DNA of 64,000 nucleotides from Cricetomys ansorgei (GCA_026225945.1 JAMJFZ010001258.1:4633501-4697500), one strand, 5' to 3'. Shown: positions 1 through 12,304, numbered from the stretch's first letter. Translations and numbers: made by a program. Notes: generated by a model from the sequence alone, not told the origin.

Positions 1-71
1 GCATTAATATAGTTAATATTAATTATGAAAAGCATTGCAGGAAAAACAAGTTCCTTCAAAAACATCCGTAA

Positions 72-262
72 TGGGGGCTGAAGAGATGGCTCGGTGAGTA
101 AGTCTGTGTGCTGCTCCTGTAGCAGAGTTTGGTTCCCTGCACCCATGCTGGGTGGCTTCCATCTGCTTCTAACTCCAGCTCCAGGGGCTCCGACACCCTC
201 TTCTGGCCTCCTCGGGACCTGCACACATTCCCCTGCCACAGATACAAAAGTATAAAGGTAAA
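72..262 (+). repeat. B3-class SINE
   Basis: GGGGGCTGAAGAGATGGCTC head, then GTTCCCTGCACCCATG and CACCCTCTTCTGGCCTCC. Confidence 0.8.
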
Positions 263-524
263 TGTCAGCGAGCACCATGGAGACCAGTGGCCCCTTTTGT
301 CTGGCAGTAACTGCCAAAGGGATTTATTCCAACGGAAAGAGAGGCCGGTGTATCTGGGGTAGCCTGTTGAAGGCTGCTGGTTTGCGTCTCTCTTATGCTT
401 CACAGCCTTCCATAGTAAGTTACCTTGAGCTTAAAGTTCCTAGGTAGAGCCAGCACCCACCATAAAGGTCAGTTCCTTATCCCCCTGCTGCTCCTTAGAC
501 TTCATGTCCACGGGGTTCGTAAGC

Positions 525-606
525 TTCTGAAACGGCAACACTAGCTGGAGTCCAGGTGTTCAAATACAAGAGTCTGTGGGGACAGCACATTCAAACCTCA
601 ACTTAA
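525..606 (-). mobile_element. URR1-like fragment
   Basis: GGAGTCCAGGTGTTCAAATA and ACATTCAAACCTCAAC match the same family end as at 6225-6300. Confidence 0.4.
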
Positions 607-1180
607 CATACAGATAGCCAGGTCTGCAAACAGCTGACACACCACTGGTGCTTCGCGTGTTTTTTCTAGCTGTTTAACTTGGGCTTTGCTGAGAGCAGCG
701 CAGATATTCCAGGGAGACTTTTAGTACCAATGAGAAGTCTGCTGTCCTTGGAGGGCTGGAAACTCTAGCAGAAGTGGTCAAACAGATTCCTGGTTTTCAT
801 CCCAAACCTTCTAACCTGCAGTGGGAGTCGGGTGAGATAAGAAACTGCTTCATAAGCTGGTCCTCTAAGGATGTTCAGACACCCCAAAGCTTGGGAATCA
901 TTAAAGAGCCATCTTCTATCTGCCAGCCCCAACCTCCTCTCCCTCTCATTTCCTCCATTTTGCTGGAGTCCAGAATAGAAAGTGTTTCTTCTGGCAACCT
1001 ATCTCTGAATCCCCAGGCAGAGAGACAACTGCCATTTGTATTAAGAGCCACATACATACAGCTCTCCCAGCTAGTTTACTGGGTGACTTGTTCACCTTTT
1101 CTGAGGTGAGCACCACCTCTCGGTCACATTTGGAAGTTCCAAACATAGCAACTCTTGGCAATGAGTCGGGTTCATCAGGA
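607..1180. other. No gene seen
   Basis: Unique-looking sequence 3' of Casp7. Short frames only, no recognisable family, no clear repeat. Confidence 0.6.
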
Positions 1181-1550
1181 TCACCACCACCACCACCACC
1201 ACCAACACTACCATCACCACCACCACCACCATCACCACCATCACCACCACCACCATCACCACCATCACCACCACCACCACCACCACCACCACCACCACCA
1301 TCACCACCATCACCACCATCACCACCACCACCACCACCACCACCACCACCATCACCACCATCACCACCACCACCACCACCACCATCACCACAACCACCAC
1401 CACCACCACCACCACCACCACCACCACCACCATCACCACCATCACCACCACCACCACCACCACCATCACCACCACCACCATCACCACCACCACCACCACC
1501 ACCACCACCACCACCACCACCACCATCACCACCACCACCACCACAACATC
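1181..1550. repeat. (CAC/CAT)n trinucleotide array, about 370 bp
   Basis: Nearly pure CAC with scattered CAT, plus two CAA interruptions. Reads as poly-His, poly-Pro-like or poly-Val depending on frame and strand; none is a plausible gene. Confidence 0.97.
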
Positions 1551-3170
1551 ACCTACAACATCTTCATATTGTAATAGCTGATGTCTACTACTAACTGATC
1601 TTCGCACAGGCATCTCACTAAACCCTCCACTTACACCTGTGGCAGTATGCTGCTGTGTCACTCACCAAAGAAGACAGAGAGGAGCTTTCATAGGTTGGAA
1701 AACCCTGCCAGACCTAAGCAGAGGGAATCACCATCATGCCAAGCGCCACACTGGACAGTGGAACCCTGAGCGTACCCAGCACGGGTGTTCTTATTGATAC
1801 AGAACTCGAGATGTTCTACTGATAGCACATGCAGATCATGAGCAATCACGCGTCCCCCACAGAAATCCAACAGCTGCAGACAAGACAAAACACAAAGACC
1901 TGGGCTAGGCAGCCCCTCGCCCAACAGTGCCCAAAACAACTATTTTATACATAGTTAAAAATAAACTTCTACAGCACACACCATTTCCTTTCATCTTCAT
2001 ATCCTTATGTGGGTGACGAAGCTGGAGGGTCACACGAGTATAACGTAGTCAAATGGAACAGCTGGAGTTAGAGCAAGAGCAAGCTCAGAGTCTGATTTTT
2101 AAGCATTTCAACGCTGTTCTGCTAAAAGAAAGAAAAGGGTGATGCTTTGCTGACTGAGACGTGTCTTAAATGACTGAAGCTATAACTAGCAATGCAGACC
2201 AACCCATCCTGTCATTAACCCTTCCTTCCCCCTGTGGACCTGACCTATCCTGTCATTAACCCTTTCCTCCCCCTGTGGACCTAACCCATCCTGTCATTAA
2301 CCCTTCCCTCGCCATGGTTTCCAAGGACCTTGTGCTGATTGCTCAGGTCAGACCATCAAAGCTCAAGCCTCCCTCAGTCTTGTGTGTCTGAGGCTATATA
2401 ACCCTCCAGATTCACATCCCACGGGCATCATTTGGCTTTAAACGCTGGAAACGAATTTGCTGAGAGCTGTAGTGGCATAAGTACGTATAAAGCCACGTAA
2501 ACTAAAACTCACGCCGGAGGCAGCTCATCGCTCTGGACCGTTGCGTTTTCAGATGTTGGTCACATACTATAGTGGACTCTTCATGCACGGACCTACACGC
2601 TGATTGAGTTTCCCTGTCCACATCAGTGGTGACAGATTGGCTGGGACTTTCCAAACATGTCTTTAGTGTGTTTGTGTTCATGATTTATGAATCCAAAAGA
2701 ATGACTTAAGATCTGATCCAAAACAAACCCCTGAGGTCTATCAAGAGAATGATCTATGGCCCGAGGGTGCACCAGTTCAGGAGAGAGAATAGTCTCTGGG
2801 TAAGCTGCAAGGCTTGGGGGTGGGGGGAAGTGGTGGAGGGGGGACAGGAACAAGCTCCTAGACTTCAATGCACAACAGCTATTGCCTCCATGAAAGCATG
2901 CAAAGCAACACTCCCCTCCTGTTTATGAGGACACCCCAAAGTCTGCAGCTCTCATTTGCAGACACTTCAAGAGCATGCAAATGATCTTATCACAACACTC
3001 AGCAAATGTTTATTTAGCATGGAGATAGGTCTAGGAGATGAAAGCTCATCGCATGCAGGCCCTGGGGGTGGGGCTGGGGGTGGGGCTATGGCTGCACAGT
3101 GTGACCTCAAAGGCCCATAGAATCTCTACATTCATATGCTAATGGACTTGAGTTGGGGGCCTTTGGGAGG
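1551..3170. other. No gene seen; one tandem repeat and G-rich stretches
   Basis: Apart from the 41-bp repeat at 2197-2312 and G-runs at 2816-2850 and 3064-3086, nothing recognisable. No Plekhs1 exon, the expected next gene, was found. Confidence 0.55.
2197..2312. repeat. 41-bp tandem repeat, about 2.6 copies
   Basis: ATCCTGTCATTAACCC recurs at 2206, 2247 and 2288 with matching intervening sequence (CCCCCTGTGGACCT). Confidence 0.9.
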
Positions 3171-3224
3171 TATGTTAGTTACTTTCCTAGCTGCTGAGGT
3201 AGCACACCTGAGAAGCAATTTAAG

Positions 3225-3640
3225 AAAGTGTGATGGTTGGTTTTGATTGTTAACTGGACACAATGGGAAGTCATTGGGAAAGGGGTCTCCGTGTGGGGTG
3301 ATCTGGATGAGGTTGGCTCATGGATATGTCTGCAGGGGATCACGTTAATTACATTAATTCAGGTGGGATGACTTTCCCACTGTAGGCAGAAACCTAGGAA
3401 AGGGATTTTTTGAACTGTGTAAGAGTCAGAATAACCCGGCTGGGTATTAGCAAGCATGAATCCACTGCGTTCTGCTCTTAACTATGGCTACAATATGACT
3501 AGTTGCTTCAAGTTCCTGCAGCCTTGACTTCCATGCAAAGATGTCTGCAACCTGAGATTAGGAGCCAAGTTTCTTTCTTTCTTCCTTGAGTTGCTTTAAT
3601 CAGGATATTTTCCGCTGCAACAGGAAATGAAACAAAAGAA
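3225..3640 (+). mobile_element. Rodent interspersed repeat inserted in another repeat
   Basis: Starts TGATGGTTGGTTTTGATTGT and continues with AACTGGACACA, then ends near GGAAATGAAACA. Sequence on either side (3170-3224 and 3641-3770) reads as the two halves of a second repeat (TTAGTTACTTTCCTAGCTGC and TTTATTTTAGCTCACAATTT). Confidence 0.5.
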
Positions 3641-4249
3641 TTTATTTTAGCTCACAATTTGAGCTATCATTGCAGGGAAGGCACGGAGGCGGGGGCCTGA
3701 GATGGCTTGTTACATCACATCAGCAGTCAGAAAGCCAAGAGAGATGAACACTACGACTCAGCCAGTTTTCTCCTTTGTTCCTTTAAATCCAGGACTCTAA
3801 CCGGCAGATAATCCCGAATCCAGCTAGGCTGACAGTGAAGACCAGCCATCTGGGGCTTGTGTTCGCTGCTGGCAGCACTGAGCTCAGTGTAGAGGAAAAC
3901 AGCTTCCTCAACATGTGATCCTTCAAGGGAATGAGCACGCAGATCTGAAACTGGATCCCTGTTGATGAAGTCTGAGGTGACCTGCGGAGTACCCCAAGAT
4001 GCTGGGACATGGGTCTCTGCCCGCTGGCTCATTTCAGTCAGCCCTTTCCACTTCTGCACGTGTAGATCAGCCAACCAAAGATCAAACACATCTGATGAAA
4101 ACTACATCTGTACCAAACATGAACAGATGGTTTTTCTTGCATTTCCCTAAACAGTACAGTAGCATGATGTTTACGTTGTATGATCATTGTAACTCTCATT
4201 GTATCAGAGGTTGTAAGTAATCTAGAGATGATTTAAAATATACAGCAGA

Positions 4250-4640
4250 GGATGTGGAGCTGGTTCAGTGGGTATAGCCCCCCTGGCCCACAAGCATGCT
4301 GGCAAGCTGGTCTGTAACAGGTATAGCCCCTGGTCCACAAGTGTGCTGGCTAGCTGGTTTATAGCAGGTATAGCCTCAGGTCCACAGCGTGCCGGCGAGC
4401 TGGTCTATAGCCAGTATAGCTCTTGGTCCACAAGAGTGCTGGTGAGCTGATCTACTAGCTGATGGACTGAGCTCCAGGTTCAGTTGAGAAAGCCTGCCTC
4501 TGTGATGGAGGAGGGACTTCTGATGTCAGTCTTGGCCGGTGTGTGGACTTACCCACACGTGGGCACCTACACACACACAGACACATACGCATGCGTGCCC
4601 TCCACAAGTAAAAAGACACAGGAGGTTATGCACAGGCTCA
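4250..4640 (+). repeat. B4-like SINE with internal 46-49-bp tandem repeat
   Basis: A SINE head (GGAGCTGGTTCAGTGGGTA) is followed by four copies of a GTATAGC...CCACAAG...GCTGGC...AGCTGGT unit starting at 4272, 4321, 4368 and 4414. A SINE tail with GAGCTCCAGGTTCAGTTGAG and a CA-rich end follows. The tandem repeat appears to have grown inside the SINE. Confidence 0.6.
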
Positions 4641-5419
4641 TGTGCAAATACGAAGTCACAAAATGAAAGGAATGTGAGCATCCACTGATCGGGGTGTCCT
4701 GGGGGCGGGTCCTGGAACTAGTTTCCCCATGGATACTTAACAGCCACGATGACAAAGATGTAAACTGATGACTGCCACAGCTGTTCACCTAGCCCACTGC
4801 TTATTGGGAAAGGTCCTGAAAGACGAAAACTTGGAGGGAAGGTGTGTACCCAGGATACCATCAGGCAATCCTCGGTCATCGGAGAACCTGGCAATGAATA
4901 CGGCAGGTGACGGGCTCCAAGAATAGACTAAAGGTAAGTCAGCGCACACGACCTTTCTCAGGTCATGGCCTCATCTGCCCGAGGTTTGAAATCACACACG
5001 CACAGCAAAACCCTCACTTTATCTTGAAATCTCTTTTAAGCGATTCATAAACATAATGGGCTTATGATGGCTTACAGAAACGTGCTCAGGAACAGAGCTG
5101 GGGGCAATCCATGCATGTGTAAACAGCCAACTGCTTAAATAGGCTGGTGGCACCCCGAGGAAGAGGAACAGCAGAAACCTAGATCTGCGAGCGCGATGCT
5201 CGCAGACACCACACAGCACACTGCCTCTCGCGTGATGCGTAATACCACACGCTAAGTGACGGCCACACTGGATCACCCACCGTCATGGGATGAAGACCAT
5301 GCTCCGTCTGGTACCCTGCGCGGGAAGCTTGGGTTCTCAGAGCCCATGAGAACTGGAAAGCCATACTCCCAGCACTGGGTTCTACCACCTGCTGGCGGCT
5401 TGCACCCACAGGTCAGGAT

Positions 5420-5607
5420 ATAAAGGGATAAGAACCAGCAGGTAAAGCAGCAGAGAAGCCCTGTAATGGGAGTCTGATCCTCGGAGCCCAAGCAAAGGTG
5501 CAAGGGAAGAAGAGTCCGCAGAGCCGTCCTGAGTGCCACACGCAGGCGTGGCAAGCATACCACTCCCACATCGATTAATAAAAAATAAAAAAGAAAAAGG
5601 GATGTGT
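5420..5607 (+). repeat. Diverged B3/B2-class SINE
   Basis: AGCAGGTAAAGCAG near the head, then sequence resembling the SINE body and an AATAAAAAATAAAAAAG tail. Confidence 0.45.
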
Positions 5608-5714
5608 GAGCAGAGATATGAATGAACACGGGCCCCGGGCGGGATAGGCTTTCTGATCTCTACAAGCAAGCCGTCTGTGAGGAATGCGGATACTTTCCTA
5701 ACAGGGTCTAAGGA

Positions 5715-5895
5715 ATATGAAGTACAGATTGTGCATCCCGGGGAGCGAACAGCTTGGACCTGAAGTGTTTCGGAGTTCAGAATTCTAGATTTGGGAATAT
5801 TTGGATAGATTTTATTGGTTAGGCATCCTTGATCCAAAATATCTCAAATCTGAGACTTTCTGAGTACATGAAAGCGTTTCAGAACTTAGGACACT
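5715..5895 (+). repeat. Ancient mammalian interspersed repeat (GAAGTGTTTCGG type)
   Basis: CTGAAGTGTTTCGGAGTTCA and TTTGGGAATATTTGGATAGA resemble a mammal-wide DNA-transposon fragment. Confidence 0.4.
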
Positions 5896-5919
5896 CCCTA
5901 CTCTGAGCTACACAAGCTC

Positions 5920-6300
5920 TGGTCACTGTTCCGATGCTGTGATAAATGGCATGGCCAAAGCAGCCTACGGGAGGGTTCGTTTTACCTGCTGGTTCTAGAG
6001 ATCATATCACGGGAAGCCTTGGCTGCAGGAGCCGGAAGCAGAGAGATCACAGGAAGGGAGGCAGGGAGGAGAGAGAGGGGTGGGAGAGAAGAGACGGGAG
6101 GGAGGGGAGAGGGAGAGAATACGAATAGGAAGGCACAGGAGTGGGCAACACTATGAAACCCCAAGGCTGGCTCTCTGCGACACTTCTTGAGCAACACCCA
6201 GCATAGGATCCGTACCCTCCCCGAAACAGCAACACCACTGGGGACCGGGTGTTCAAACACGTACACCTCTGGGACTGTTTCTCATTCAAACCACAACACT
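5920..6300 (-). mobile_element. URR1-like element, reverse orientation, with GA-rich insert
   Basis: Left end resembles CTGTTCCGATGCTGTGATAA; right end has CACTGGGGACCGGGTGTTCA and CTCATTCAAACCACAACAC. A purine-rich GGGAGG/GAGA block lies at 6046-6120. Confidence 0.55.
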
Positions 6301-7019
6301 TGGGAAATTAAAAGTAAATTAACTCTGTTTATGAGAACCAAGTGACCTCTCTGTCTGCAGCGAAAAGGGAAGAGCCTGCTAACAATGGAGATGCGAAGGA
6401 CGCAAATCCAAGCCCAAAGCATAGCAAATCAAACGTCATGCGCAGATGGAGAATGTCATGCAGAAAATCAGACAGGATCCAGAGACCCAGTCAGGTGCAG
6501 AGAATGTGGACAGAGAACAACGTACGAGAGAAATGGGCCTGGTAGTCGTGACGCTTAATGAGACAGGAATTCGGGGGTGTCTGCATTTTGGGAGCACGGG
6601 CCTCATTTCTCACTGTTGTGTAACTTTTCACTTAGGAATACAACTAAGGTGTATAATTTCATTTTAGAAACGAGACTGTGTTTTAATACCTTGTATGGAG
6701 GGGTTAGATGATTAAAATAAATAAACAGAGCCTAACACTTGGGATCATTTCTTCCCCTTTGGTGAAACTTACAAAGCAAACAGCTAGGCCGACAGGGTTC
6801 ATACTGCAAGTCCAGTGTGCTCAGGTGGCTTTATTTCTACAACACGGCCTTTTTAAGGCTAGCCCACTCTGCCTGTGGATTCCGGTAGCCAGAAGGTAGA
6901 TGCTTGAGCCACGATCTCTACTTAACTTGTAATTGTGTGGTATATTTTTGATGGCAGGGACCAGGGGCAAGTCCAACAAACTGGTCTTAAAACGGTTTTC
7001 TTTGTAGAAGTGCATTCTT
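6301..7019. other. No gene seen; possible distal Casp7 3' end
   Basis: Contains the distal AATAAA candidate (minus strand, 6830-6835). Otherwise featureless. Confidence 0.5.
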
Positions 7020-7020
7020 C

Positions 7021-7061
<41 letters not shown>

Positions 7062-7062
7062 T
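7020..7062. repeat. (TCA)n microsatellite
   Basis: About 13 uninterrupted TCA units downstream of Casp7. Confidence 0.95.
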
Positions 7063-7314
7063 TTGCAAATTAACAGGGGGGTTAGGTCATCCCAAACCGC
7101 TTCACAGGTTAATGGACCCTTTTTATGAAGAGCTTGACTTCCCGAGCGATTATGTACTTACTGTGTTCCAGCTTTAAAATAAAACTATGCATTGTACTTT
7201 GTAAAGAGATCAAGTCCGCAGGCTCGATTCTTATCCTGTCTTTTAATTTCTTACTGCTCTAAATAACTTCAAGAAGAAAGCAGACCGGACCAGTCAGGAG
7301 TTCCTGAACCACAT

Positions 7315-8661
7315 TTTAATCAATAAATAGGAACATTTGTCAACCACTTATTAGGTATGTCAACTACTTATTAGGTATGTCAACCACTTATTAGGCAGAA
7401 AAAAAAATAAAAGGAATGTATAAAGAATTCCAAAGAGAACAACACCTTGCAAAGAAGTGCCCGAAATCTTTGCCCTAAGCGTCATTTGTAGAATCAGAGA
7501 TAACAAAAAATTACTCAAGAAAAAAAAAAAAAAGACTTGGAATATTTGAAAGAACTCCAGATGTATTTAAAATACAGAAACACTCTTTTGCACACGGAGT
7601 GGAAACACTGTTCTGCAGCACCTGTGTAGGGGACCAGAATCGAGGATGAACGGCGGTTGAGCAAACCGGTACGTACCCCAGGACGTGGTCATTTAATTCA
7701 CATTACGGGCCAGGCTCACCCCTGCCTCGCTGACCTTTGCTCTCTGTCACAGGGGTTGCAGTCCCCAGGGGTCTCACTAGCTGGCCTGCAGGGACCCTGG
7801 CGGGGTAAGGCACTGTGGAGAGTATGAGGACAGGCCTGGGGAGGTCTCAGTGTCTGACTCAGCTCTGGCTTGGTTTCTATCTCGGTGGCTTCGTGCTTGG
7901 CATGGCTACAGTTACCACAAACCCCATGGTCCGAGCTCCTGGGAGGCAGCCCTACCACGCACGGTTCTTAATTATGTGGCTGATGACCAGGAAATTAACC
8001 CCTCTTGCAACCTCAGCCACGCAGGAGGTGACAGCTTTCTACTGCATGGCTCTCTTTCTTAATTACCCGCTTAAGGCGAATTCCCAACACTGACCCTTCT
8101 CCACTGGAACACTGAGAATGGTTTGTTTTCTGGACCGGGTCCTGACAGACACACACTAGAATATTAACTCTTCTCACCTATCTGGGAAGGTCTGCACGAG
8201 ACTATCCTAAGCCAATGAAAGCCACCACTCAGACTACGGAACAGCCACCTTTTCCAGTACAGGCCAATGAGGATCTCGGCTGTATTCTTTTGTCAAGAAC
8301 CGGAATTCTTGGTCAAGTTCAACTTTGCATCAACGCCACCATCAGTGAGTCTTCTCCAGAGTCATTTTCACAGCAAGTACTCAATGTGACGACAACGGAA
8401 AAGAAATATGAACAGGAAATTAACTTTAAAAGGAAAGTACAAAGTCATCCAATGAGCAAAATGATTAAAAAAAAAAAAGTCTGGAAACCCAGAATATCAG
8501 ATATCATCAGAAAACTTCGTCCCTGCTAAATCAATACACTTCCCTGAAATTAAACCTCTTTAACATTTCTGGATCTTTTGAGAGCATCAGAACAATACAG
8601 ATAAAACAACAACCGGACTCTTCATCAACGAGCTATTGTAGGTTCTCAGCTAGAAGGATGG
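7315..8661 (-). other. Casp7: Probable Casp7 3' UTR
   Basis: Sequence directly 3' of the Casp7 stop. Candidate poly(A) signals on the minus strand are ATTAAA at 7315-7320 and AATAAA at 6830-6835, giving 3' UTRs of about 1.35 or 1.83 kb. No SINE interrupts 7400-8660, which fits transcribed 3' UTR. The true end cannot be decided without cDNA. A 20-bp tandem repeat (7341-7395) lies near the proximal candidate end. The plus-strand reading frames here have no family resemblance. Confidence 0.4.
7341..7395. repeat. 20-bp tandem repeat, 2.75 copies
   Basis: CAACCACTTATTAGGTATGT repeated with one substitution, next to a candidate Casp7 poly(A) signal. Confidence 0.9.
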
Positions 8662-8891
8662 TCAGCGGCTGAAGTAGAGCTCCCTGGTGAGCATGGAGAC
8701 CATGCACGGGATCTGCTTCTTCTCGTTGAAGAGGGGGTCATCGGTACGTGACTCAAAGTGCCTGGCCACCCTGTCGTTCACCCTGGTCAGGATCTGCATG
8801 ATCTCCAGGTCTTTGCCGTGTTCGTTCAGGATGGAGCACAGGGCCTGTACGAACCAGGAGCCTTTTCCTGGGCTCCTCCACGAGTAGTAGC
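8662..8891 (-). CDS. Casp7: Casp7 terminal coding exon 6 (small subunit)
   Basis: Encodes the end of Gly227 to Arg302 and the stop TGA (8662-8664 on the complement). It contains [18 protein letters not shown], forming part of the substrate groove, then [19 protein letters not shown] and the C-terminus [11 protein letters not shown]. Acceptor ggctgaag/GCTACT. The 3' UTR continues to the left without a recognisable intron. Confidence 0.97.
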
Positions 8892-9104
8892 CTTCAGCCA
8901 GAGAGAAACAAGGAGAGTCGTGAGCCAACCCCGCTAGCTGTGCCACACACTGAGAGGAATGGGCTCTCAGCACGGTGGGGCCTGGGAGTTTGGAGATCAC
9001 CCCCCCTCTCTCCTGCATCAGTCACCAATGAGAAGAAGGCTGTGCTGACAGCAGGATGTTCTCTTCACTACGTGAATTACGTTATGCAAGGTCAGAAGGG
9101 CAGG

Positions 9105-9250
9105 TCCGTGACCCAGGAGGATGAGTGTCTTTATGAGAAGGGATGCCAGAGCACTCCCTCCCTCTTGTGTTTTCTCTGCCACGTGAGGACAAAGGAAGAA
9201 GTGGCCACTTAAAAAGCAGGAACAGAACCCTGTTCGGCGACCCAGTCTCA
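9105..9250 (+). repeat. MLT1-like LTR fragment
   Basis: TATGAGAAGGGATGCCAGAG, CTGCCACGTGAGGACAAAGG and AAGTGGCCACTTAAAAAGCA resemble the internal part of MaLR LTRs. Low certainty. Confidence 0.35.
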
Positions 9251-9699
9251 GGGAGGAAGGTAAGGGAAAGGCAGTGGGTGATAGAGAAGAGACAGAGAGT
9301 AGAGGCGTAGGGACAGAGGATGGTCAGAGAGGTCTGGGTGTCACCTTTCGGGGGGGGCAGGCTCTACCACGCTAGGGAAAAGAGGAAACATTTCCCTCGG
9401 AGCTCCCAGCGGAGAGGCAGCCCTGCCGTGTCACTTGGGGATTCTGAGCTCTAGAATAGCAAGATAATAAATACATTTACGTGACTGAGTCATTTTGTCT
9501 ATAGGGCAGCCTGGGCAGCCTTTACCTCAAGTGTGTGGGCAGGGGCAGGGGTGCTCCAGGGCAGGGGCAGGGGTGCTCCAGGCTTCAGAACATTTGCACG
9601 GATTTTACTGGTTGGACAATGTTTTTTTCCTTTGTGTGCACACGTTGTCTCTCTGTGTGTGTTGTATGTGTTCATGTGTGTGTGCGTGTGTGTGTGTTG

Positions 9700-9990
9700 T
9701 ATGCGTGCTTGTGCATATCTGTGTACAGGCACCGGTGTCCATGTTGGGTGTCTTCCTCTATAGATCTCCACTGTATTTTTTGAATCGGACTGTCACTGAA
9801 TTTGGAGCTTGCCAACTCAGCTAGCTAGCATGGCAGGCGGGTGAGCCTCTAGGGCACCCCTCTATCTCCACGTCCGGTGCTGGGGTTACAGGTGCACGCT
9901 GCAATGCCTGCCTTTTATACGGACACTGGGGATTCTCATGCTTGAACTGCAAGCAGCTTACTCATGGGGGAGGTCTCCTTGGTTGGGCAT
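9700..9990 (-). repeat. B4-class SINE, diverged
   Basis: TG-rich tail, GAATTTGGAGCTTGCCAACT, GTGCTGGGGTTACAGGTGCA and an ID-like end. In the Casp7 intron between coding exons 5 and 6. Confidence 0.6.
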
Positions 9991-10189
9991 TTCTAGTCAG
10001 GAAATACGACATCTCAAGTGCTCCAGACCCAAACTTTAAAGCAGGACAAAACTGAGAAGGAAACACTCAGTTTCCAATTTTGAAGCATTTTGAGTTTGGA
10101 GTGCTAACACTATAATTACCATGGCAATGGGAGACTAATACAGCCCTCACGGCTGCCTGCTGATGGAGGAACGGGGATTGGTAAAGTCA

Positions 10190-10663
<474 letters not shown>

Positions 10664-10667
10664 TTAC

Positions 10668-10843
10668 CTGGATGAAGAAGAGTTTAGGTTTCTCTAGCAG
10701 GGTTCTACATCGATCTCCCCGAAAATGAGCTGTCAGGTCCTTGATGGGCATCATCCCGTCTTTCCCGTAAATTTGGTTCTCTTCTCCATGGCTGAGCAGG
10801 ACGCAGGCGAAGCAGGCTGAGTTGCTGTGGTCCTCCTCAGAGA
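10668..10843 (-). CDS. Casp7: Casp7 coding exon 4 (catalytic histidine)
   Basis: Encodes the end of codon 125 to Gln183. Contains [12 protein letters not shown], where His143 is the catalytic base and Gly144 belongs to the oxyanion hole, then TAHFRGDRC and KPKLFFIQ. Acceptor cttgcag/TCTCTG, donor CAG/gtaatt in phase 0. Joining to exon 3 gives Val at residue 125, where I recall Ala in mouse and human. The 2.1-kb intron upstream holds a B1 and a B3 SINE. Confidence 0.97.
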
Positions 10844-11150
10844 CTGCAAGGACGCAAGGTCACACTGGATGATCAAGGGCGGGGCTTCAGGAACAGAGGG
10901 TCTTCTGGGGCCTTTGTTGAAGACTGGGCTAGACTTCCTCTCTGAAGAGCCTGAGGACTGATCTGGAGAAGTCTAGGATTTCTCTCAGACAGAACCCAGG
11001 CCCAAAACAGCCTCTAGAGGACAGTGGGGAGCAGAGGAACACGGCTGGTCTGTGCGCTGGTTCTGTGATGCCTAGGTTACTTAACCTCCATGTTCTTGTC
11101 TGTCTATAAAGAGGTGGCTACAGTAGCTATTAAGTGAGTTTCTATTTACT

Positions 11151-11287
11151 TATTTATTGGAGACAGGGTCTTACTGTGTAGCCCTGACTGGCCTGGAACT
11201 TTCTATGTAGACCAGGCTGGTGTCACACTCAGCCTGTCTCTGCTTTCTGAGTGCTGGGATTAAAGGTTTGCTCCACCATGCCCGGTG
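11151..11287 (-). repeat. B1 SINE
   Basis: Reverse-complement B1: GAGACAGGGTCTTACTGTGTAGCCC through GTGCTGGGATTAAAGGTTTG to ACCATGCCCGGTG. In the Casp7 intron between coding exons 3 and 4. Confidence 0.9.
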
Positions 11288-12303
11288 ACAGTTACTATTT
11301 TTAAAATGAAGCACGTAAGGAGCACCATGCAAGGATTTGTTGAAAAGAAGACGTTAGGACAAGAGGAACAAGCCAACACAAAAATGGCGGATGCAGTAGG
11401 ATTTCACCCTGGTGAGATTCCAGAGGAAGTTCACAGAGGGAAAGCAGAAGGGAGGGTATCATGGCTGGGGATGGGGACAGCGAGGGGTTAACAGACGGTG
11501 AAAAGAATTGAACAAACTCCACTGAACCGCTCTCTTTAGAACAATGGCAAGAGCGACTTTGTATTACACATAATTTATCACCATACAGAACAAGATGTGT
11601 ATCTGAAGGACCCTCGTCAGCACTCCACAGACATACGTGTACATGCGTGTCTGCTGCTGCTCTAGTCACAGGGGCCAGGGAACAGAACCGGCCTCCCAAC
11701 ACGGAGCAGGTAAGGAAAGCGTGGTCCTTATGTACGGTGGAGTTTTGTGCTGCCACAGAGAAAACGGACATCACGACACCTGTAGGGAAACGGGTGGAAC
11801 CGGATGGAACCGGATGTGTCGAGCGCGGGCGTTATTAACCTCCCCCACAAAGACTGCGTTTCCTCGAGTGCGGAGCCTGGTTTGAAAAGTATGCACAGGT
11901 GCATTTGTGTGCTTAGATATGCGTGTACGTAGGTTATACAGCTAGAAAGAGGATCATGGGAGGAGAGTGGGGATGTTAGTGGGGGAAGGGCGATAGAGTG
12001 CACGGAAGGGAGACAGTCGGAGGAGCTGGGGTCACTGTGGAGCGGAGTGGGGGTGGTGAGCGAGGAGAAGGAGCGATGACACGTATTTATGAAACCCACT
12101 ACTTTGCATGCTAACCTAGAGAATTAATAGAGGATAACGTCAGATGGTTGTCAATACAGGGATTAGGAGAAAACTCACGGAGCACGCGGTGGCTGACTGG
12201 CTCGGTGTCAGCTGATCTATGGCCGTGACATTAACCAACCTACCAGCTAATACCAAAAATAGCCATGGAGGGAGAAGGTTCAGAATTTCAGGGATTCTGT
12301 CTG

Positions 12304-12304
<1 letters not shown>

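Noticed and set aside
1155..1574. Frame with over 100 consecutive His codons
   Set aside because: It is the CAC/CAT microsatellite read in one frame. The other frames are equally open and the flanks have no coding character.
1..8600. Exons of Plekhs1, the expected neighbour beyond Casp7
   Set aside because: No segment resembling a PH-domain protein was found. In human the distance is about 20 kb, so it probably lies outside.
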